Position numbers and translations under genes: made by a program. Source: Thermoplasmata archaeon (GTDB lineage: Archaea > Thermoplasmatota > Thermoplasmata > Lutacidiplasmatales > UBA184). From it: a stretch of 15,505 nt of DNA. Below, one piece after another: positions 13,652-15,505 of the stretch (position 1 is the first letter of the stretch; each line of letters starts with the position of its first letter). The DNA lies in contig JASIDM010000026.1 of the NCBI GenBank assembly GCA_030044695.1, positions 1 to 15,505 on the forward strand, read 5' to 3'. The notes beneath the pieces are model-generated. The model made no database searches. It was not told where the DNA came from and saw nothing but the letters and a program-made list of their open reading frames with translations.

Positions 13652-14866
13652 ATGGCGATGGACAGCGCCCCCGTCGTGCTCGCGGCTCGGAACGTCCGCA
13701 AGTACTTCCCCATCCGCGGCGGGCTCTTCTCGAGCCATATCGGCGACGTGCGGGCCGTCGACGGGATCAGCTTCGACATCCGCGAGGGCGAGACGGTCGG
13801 GCTCGTCGGGGAATCCGGCTGCGGGAAGACGACCGCCGGGCGGCTGTTGCTTCGGCTCATCGAGCCGAGCTCCGGCCACGCCTTCTACCGTCCCCCGCCG
13901 GAGGTCTACGCCCGCCTCAACCAGTTGTACGCCTACCTGCGGTCGTTCTCCGGTCTGGGCGAGAACGGCGGGACGCTCCCGCCGGAGGCGAAGGCGGCGA
14001 TCGTCCAGCTCGACCAGATCGCCAACAAGTACTCCCTGTACCGCATGGGGCCCCGCCAGATGCGCTCGCTGCGCGGGAAGCTCCAGATCGTCTTCCAGGA
14101 CCCGTTCAGCTCGCTCAGCCCGCGGATGCTCGTGCGGGACATCATCGCCGAGCCGTTGGAGATCCACGGGATCGGGACCCGCGCCGAGCGGCGCCGGCGG
14201 GTCAGCGAGCTGCTGCGGGACGTCGGGCTCAACCCCGAGCACGAGTGGAGGTTCCCCCACGAGTTCTCCGGCGGCCAGCGCCAGCGGATCGGGATCGCGC
14301 GCGCCCTCGCGCTGCGCCCGGAGTTCATCGTCCTGGACGAGCCGACGAGCGCCCTCGACGTCTCGGTCCAGGCCCAGATCCTCAACATCCTCCGCCGCCT
14401 GCAGGCCGAGCAGCGACTCGCCTACCTGTTCATCTCCCACCACCTCTCCGTCGTCCGGGCGATGAGCCAGCGCGTCGTGGTGATGTACCTCGGCAAGGTC
14501 GTCGAGCGGGCGCCCACGGAGTCGCTGTTCCAGCGGCCCCTGCACCCGTACACCCAGGCGCTCCTCTCCGCGATCCCGATCCCCGATCCGGACCTGAAGC
14601 GGGAGCGGATCGTGCTGCAGGGCGACGTGCCGAGCCCGGCGGCCCCGCCGCCCGGGTGCCGGTTCCACACGCGGTGCCCGGCGGTGATGCCGGTCTGCTC
14701 CAAGGTCGAGCCGCCGCTGCTCGAGGTCCGGCCCCACCATCTGGTCGCCTGCCATCTCTACCCCACCCCGATCCCGGGGGACGAGCCCGAGACGCTGCCG
14801 GCGACGGCCCTCTCGGAGCTCCCGCTCCCGGCCGCCCCGGCGCCGACCGTCGCGTCGGTGTCCTGA
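13652..14866 (+). CDS. Oligopeptide ABC transporter ATPase, OppF/DppF type
   Basis: 404 residues, longer than the usual 320-340. It is the likely second ATPase of the same importer. Motifs: Walker A GESGCGKT at 53-60 (K59), Q-loop Q149 in FQDPFSSLSPRM (the SLSPRM form is typical of OppF), signature FSGGQ at 205-209, Walker B D229-E230, and switch H263 in ISHHLS. The C-terminal domain has RPLHPYTQALLSAIP and PPGCRFHTRCPAVMPVC, with the same C-x5-C-x6-C-x17-C spacing as the OppD-type partner. Walker A to Q-loop is about 40 residues longer than usual, because of an inserted helical stretch at about 75-135 (PEVYARLNQLYAYLRSF, then EAKAAIVQLDQIANKYSLY). A Pro/Ala-rich tail of about 35 residues ends the protein. 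ATG 13652 is taken as the start; a second ATG two codons later is equally possible. No Shine-Dalgarno site is evident. A small membrane-protein gene follows 8 bases after its stop. Confidence 0.93.
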   Translation: MAMDSAPVVLAARNVRKYFPIRGGLFSSHIGDVRAVDGISFDIREGETVGLVGESGCGKTTAGRLLLRLIEPSSGHAFYRPPPEVYARLNQLYAYLRSFSGLGENGGTLPPEAKAAIVQLDQIANKYSLYRMGPRQMRSLRGKLQIVFQDPFSSLSPRMLVRDIIAEPLEIHGIGTRAERRRRVSELLRDVGLNPEHEWRFPHEFSGGQRQRIGIARALALRPEFIVLDEPTSALDVSVQAQILNILRRLQAEQRLAYLFISHHLSVVRAMSQRVVVMYLGKVVERAPTESLFQRPLHPYTQALLSAIPIPDPDLKRERIVLQGDVPSPAAPPPGCRFHTRCPAVMPVCSKVEPPLLEVRPHHLVACHLYPTPIPGDEPETLPATALSELPLPAAPAPTVASVS

Positions 14867-14874
14867 GGACGCCG

Positions 14875-15369
14875 GTGTCGGCCGCGGGCGACGCGGGTCC
14901 CGCGTCAGGTTCGGACGGCGCGTACGACCTGACCCCGCAGGAGGAGGCGGCGTGGGACGCCGGCCTCGCGCGCGTCGCGGAGGAGAACCGTCGGGCGATC
15001 CAGGACCCGGGGCCGTCCTGGAAGGAGTGGTTCCTCTACCACGGGGCGAAGTGGTGGGTGCTCGTCGCCTTTCTCGTGGTGGACTCGTGGGTCGTCACCG
15101 GCTGGTTCTCCTACGGCGCGATCTCCACCTCGGGGGCGGTGTTCGCCGCCCTTTCCCTGACCCTCGCGATCTACCTGGAGCTGCTGATCTACCGTCTCTT
15201 GTGGCGACGCCCCCCGGAGGACAGCGCCCGACGCAGCCGTCGTTTCCGACCGGGCTGGACCGCCCTGCGCGAGGTCGGCCTGTGGACCCCCGAGGCCGCG
15301 CGGTTCCGATCGGGGGCGGCCCGACCGGTCGCCGACGACGGCACCCCGGACCACCGGGATTTCCTCTGA
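14875..15369 (+). CDS. Small two-helix membrane protein of unknown function
   Basis: 164 residues; family not recognised. The GTG start at 14875 is 8 bases after the ATPase stop and follows GAGG, which overlaps that stop codon, so translation is probably coupled. The N-terminal 50 residues are hydrophilic (LTPQEEAAWDAGLARVAEE); residues 50-60 are amphipathic and aromatic (WKEWFLYHGAKWW). Two membrane helices lie at about 59-78 and 88-109, followed by an Arg-rich stretch (RRPPEDSARRSRRFR) that should stay in the cytoplasm, and a charged tail to 164. Both ends are therefore predicted to be inside. Tight linkage to the OppF-type ATPase suggests an accessory part of the transporter, or simply a shared message. 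A later GTG at 14952 would shorten the N-terminus by about 26 residues. Confidence 0.72.
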   Translation: MSAAGDAGPASGSDGAYDLTPQEEAAWDAGLARVAEENRRAIQDPGPSWKEWFLYHGAKWWVLVAFLVVDSWVVTGWFSYGAISTSGAVFAALSLTLAIYLELLIYRLLWRRPPEDSARRSRRFRPGWTALREVGLWTPEAARFRSGAARPVADDGTPDHRDFL

Positions 15370-15395
15370 ACCGCCCCCCGGCGGCGCGAAGCCAG

Positions 15396-15400
15396 TAATA
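15396..15400 (+). promoter_or_regulatory. TATA-like element for rpe (leaderless)
   Basis: AGTAATAG is centred about 24 bases before the GTG at 15422, with a GC-rich sequence between. The spacing implies transcription starting at or near the start codon. Confidence 0.45.
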
Positions 15401-15421
15401 GCGCGCCCGGCTCCCCCCGCC

Positions 15422-15505
15422 GTGCCCCCGGCCCGCCCGCTTCGCCTGGCCCCGTCGCTGCTCAGCGCGGACTTCGCCGACCTCGCGTCGGCGATCCGCG
15501 AGGCC
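15422..15505 (+). CDS. rpe: Ribulose-phosphate 3-epimerase, N-terminal end, cut by window end
   Basis: Only 28 codons are visible. The translation from GTG 15422 contains LAPSLLSADFADLASAI, which matches the first strand and helix of ribulose-phosphate 3-epimerase (typical form IAPSLLSADFANL); the serine in this motif lies near the active site of the TIM barrel. The enzyme interconverts ribulose 5-phosphate and xylulose 5-phosphate in pentose phosphate metabolism. The start is supported by a TATA-like element about 24 bases upstream and no other nearby start in this frame. The metal-binding His and Asp residues lie beyond the window, so completeness cannot be judged. It appears to be a separate unit from the upstream transporter genes. 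Confidence 0.85.
   Translation, partial: MPPARPLRLAPSLLSADFADLASAIREA

Noticed and set aside
13475..14755. A 426-codon minus-strand frame opposite the OppF-type ATPase.
   Set aside because: It lies against intact Walker A, signature and Walker B motifs and has no recognisable domain.
1..15505. CRISPR arrays, insertion sequences, attachment sites or rRNA genes.
   Set aside because: No spaced direct repeats, transposase motifs, terminal inverted repeats or rRNA signatures were seen on either strand.

Overview
The window is very GC-rich and looks archaeal. Srp54 is of the archaeal type, peptidyl-tRNA hydrolase is of the Pth2 family, and several genes have a TATA-like box 25-30 bases before the start codon with little or no leader. 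Surface proteins are rich in Asn-X-Ser/Thr sequons. The mix of a secreted sedolisin-like protease, a very large oligopeptide-binding protein with a PKD domain, and a membrane protein ending in a C2H2 finger suggests a GC-rich Thermoplasmatota relative living on peptides, possibly in acidic surroundings. That placement is inference; no rRNA is present to confirm it.

Layout. On the minus strand, bases 1-1964 hold the 5' part of a secreted S53-type (sedolisin/kumamolisin) protease and, directly upstream of it, a GltD-like Fe-S/FAD/NAD(P) oxidoreductase. A divergent promoter region (about 1965-2111) separates these from a plus-strand cluster: srp54, a DUF1616-like membrane protein with a coiled-coil tail, and pth2, whose start overlaps the preceding stop. 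From 4511 to 8766 runs a tight operon of two OppB/OppC-type permeases and an OppD/DppD-type ATPase carrying a very large insertion. A strong hairpin lies between its stop and the stop of a convergent minus-strand pair: a 1050-residue membrane-anchored solute-binding protein and, upstream of it, a glycosylation-rich single-pass surface protein with a cytoplasmic C2H2 zinc finger. A divergent intergenic region of about 300 bases then leads to an OppF-type ATPase and a small two-helix membrane protein on the plus strand. The 5' end of ribulose-phosphate 3-epimerase closes the window.

Working together. Two permeases, two ATPases and one binding protein make a complete oligopeptide ABC importer, but the genes are split into two plus-strand blocks around a minus-strand block. 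Together with the secreted protease this suggests extracellular protein breakdown followed by peptide uptake. The permeases carry cysteine-containing outer loops, the binding protein is about twice the usual size, and both ATPases have insertions. The transporter therefore looks enlarged on both sides of the membrane.

The most unusual item is the membrane-tethered zinc-finger protein encoded just upstream of the binding protein. It could be a surface sensor or a transporter-associated adaptor, but no function can be assigned from sequence alone. The 20-bp perfect palindrome in the leader of the first permease and the AT-rich inverted-repeat region in front of the zinc-finger gene are candidate control points.
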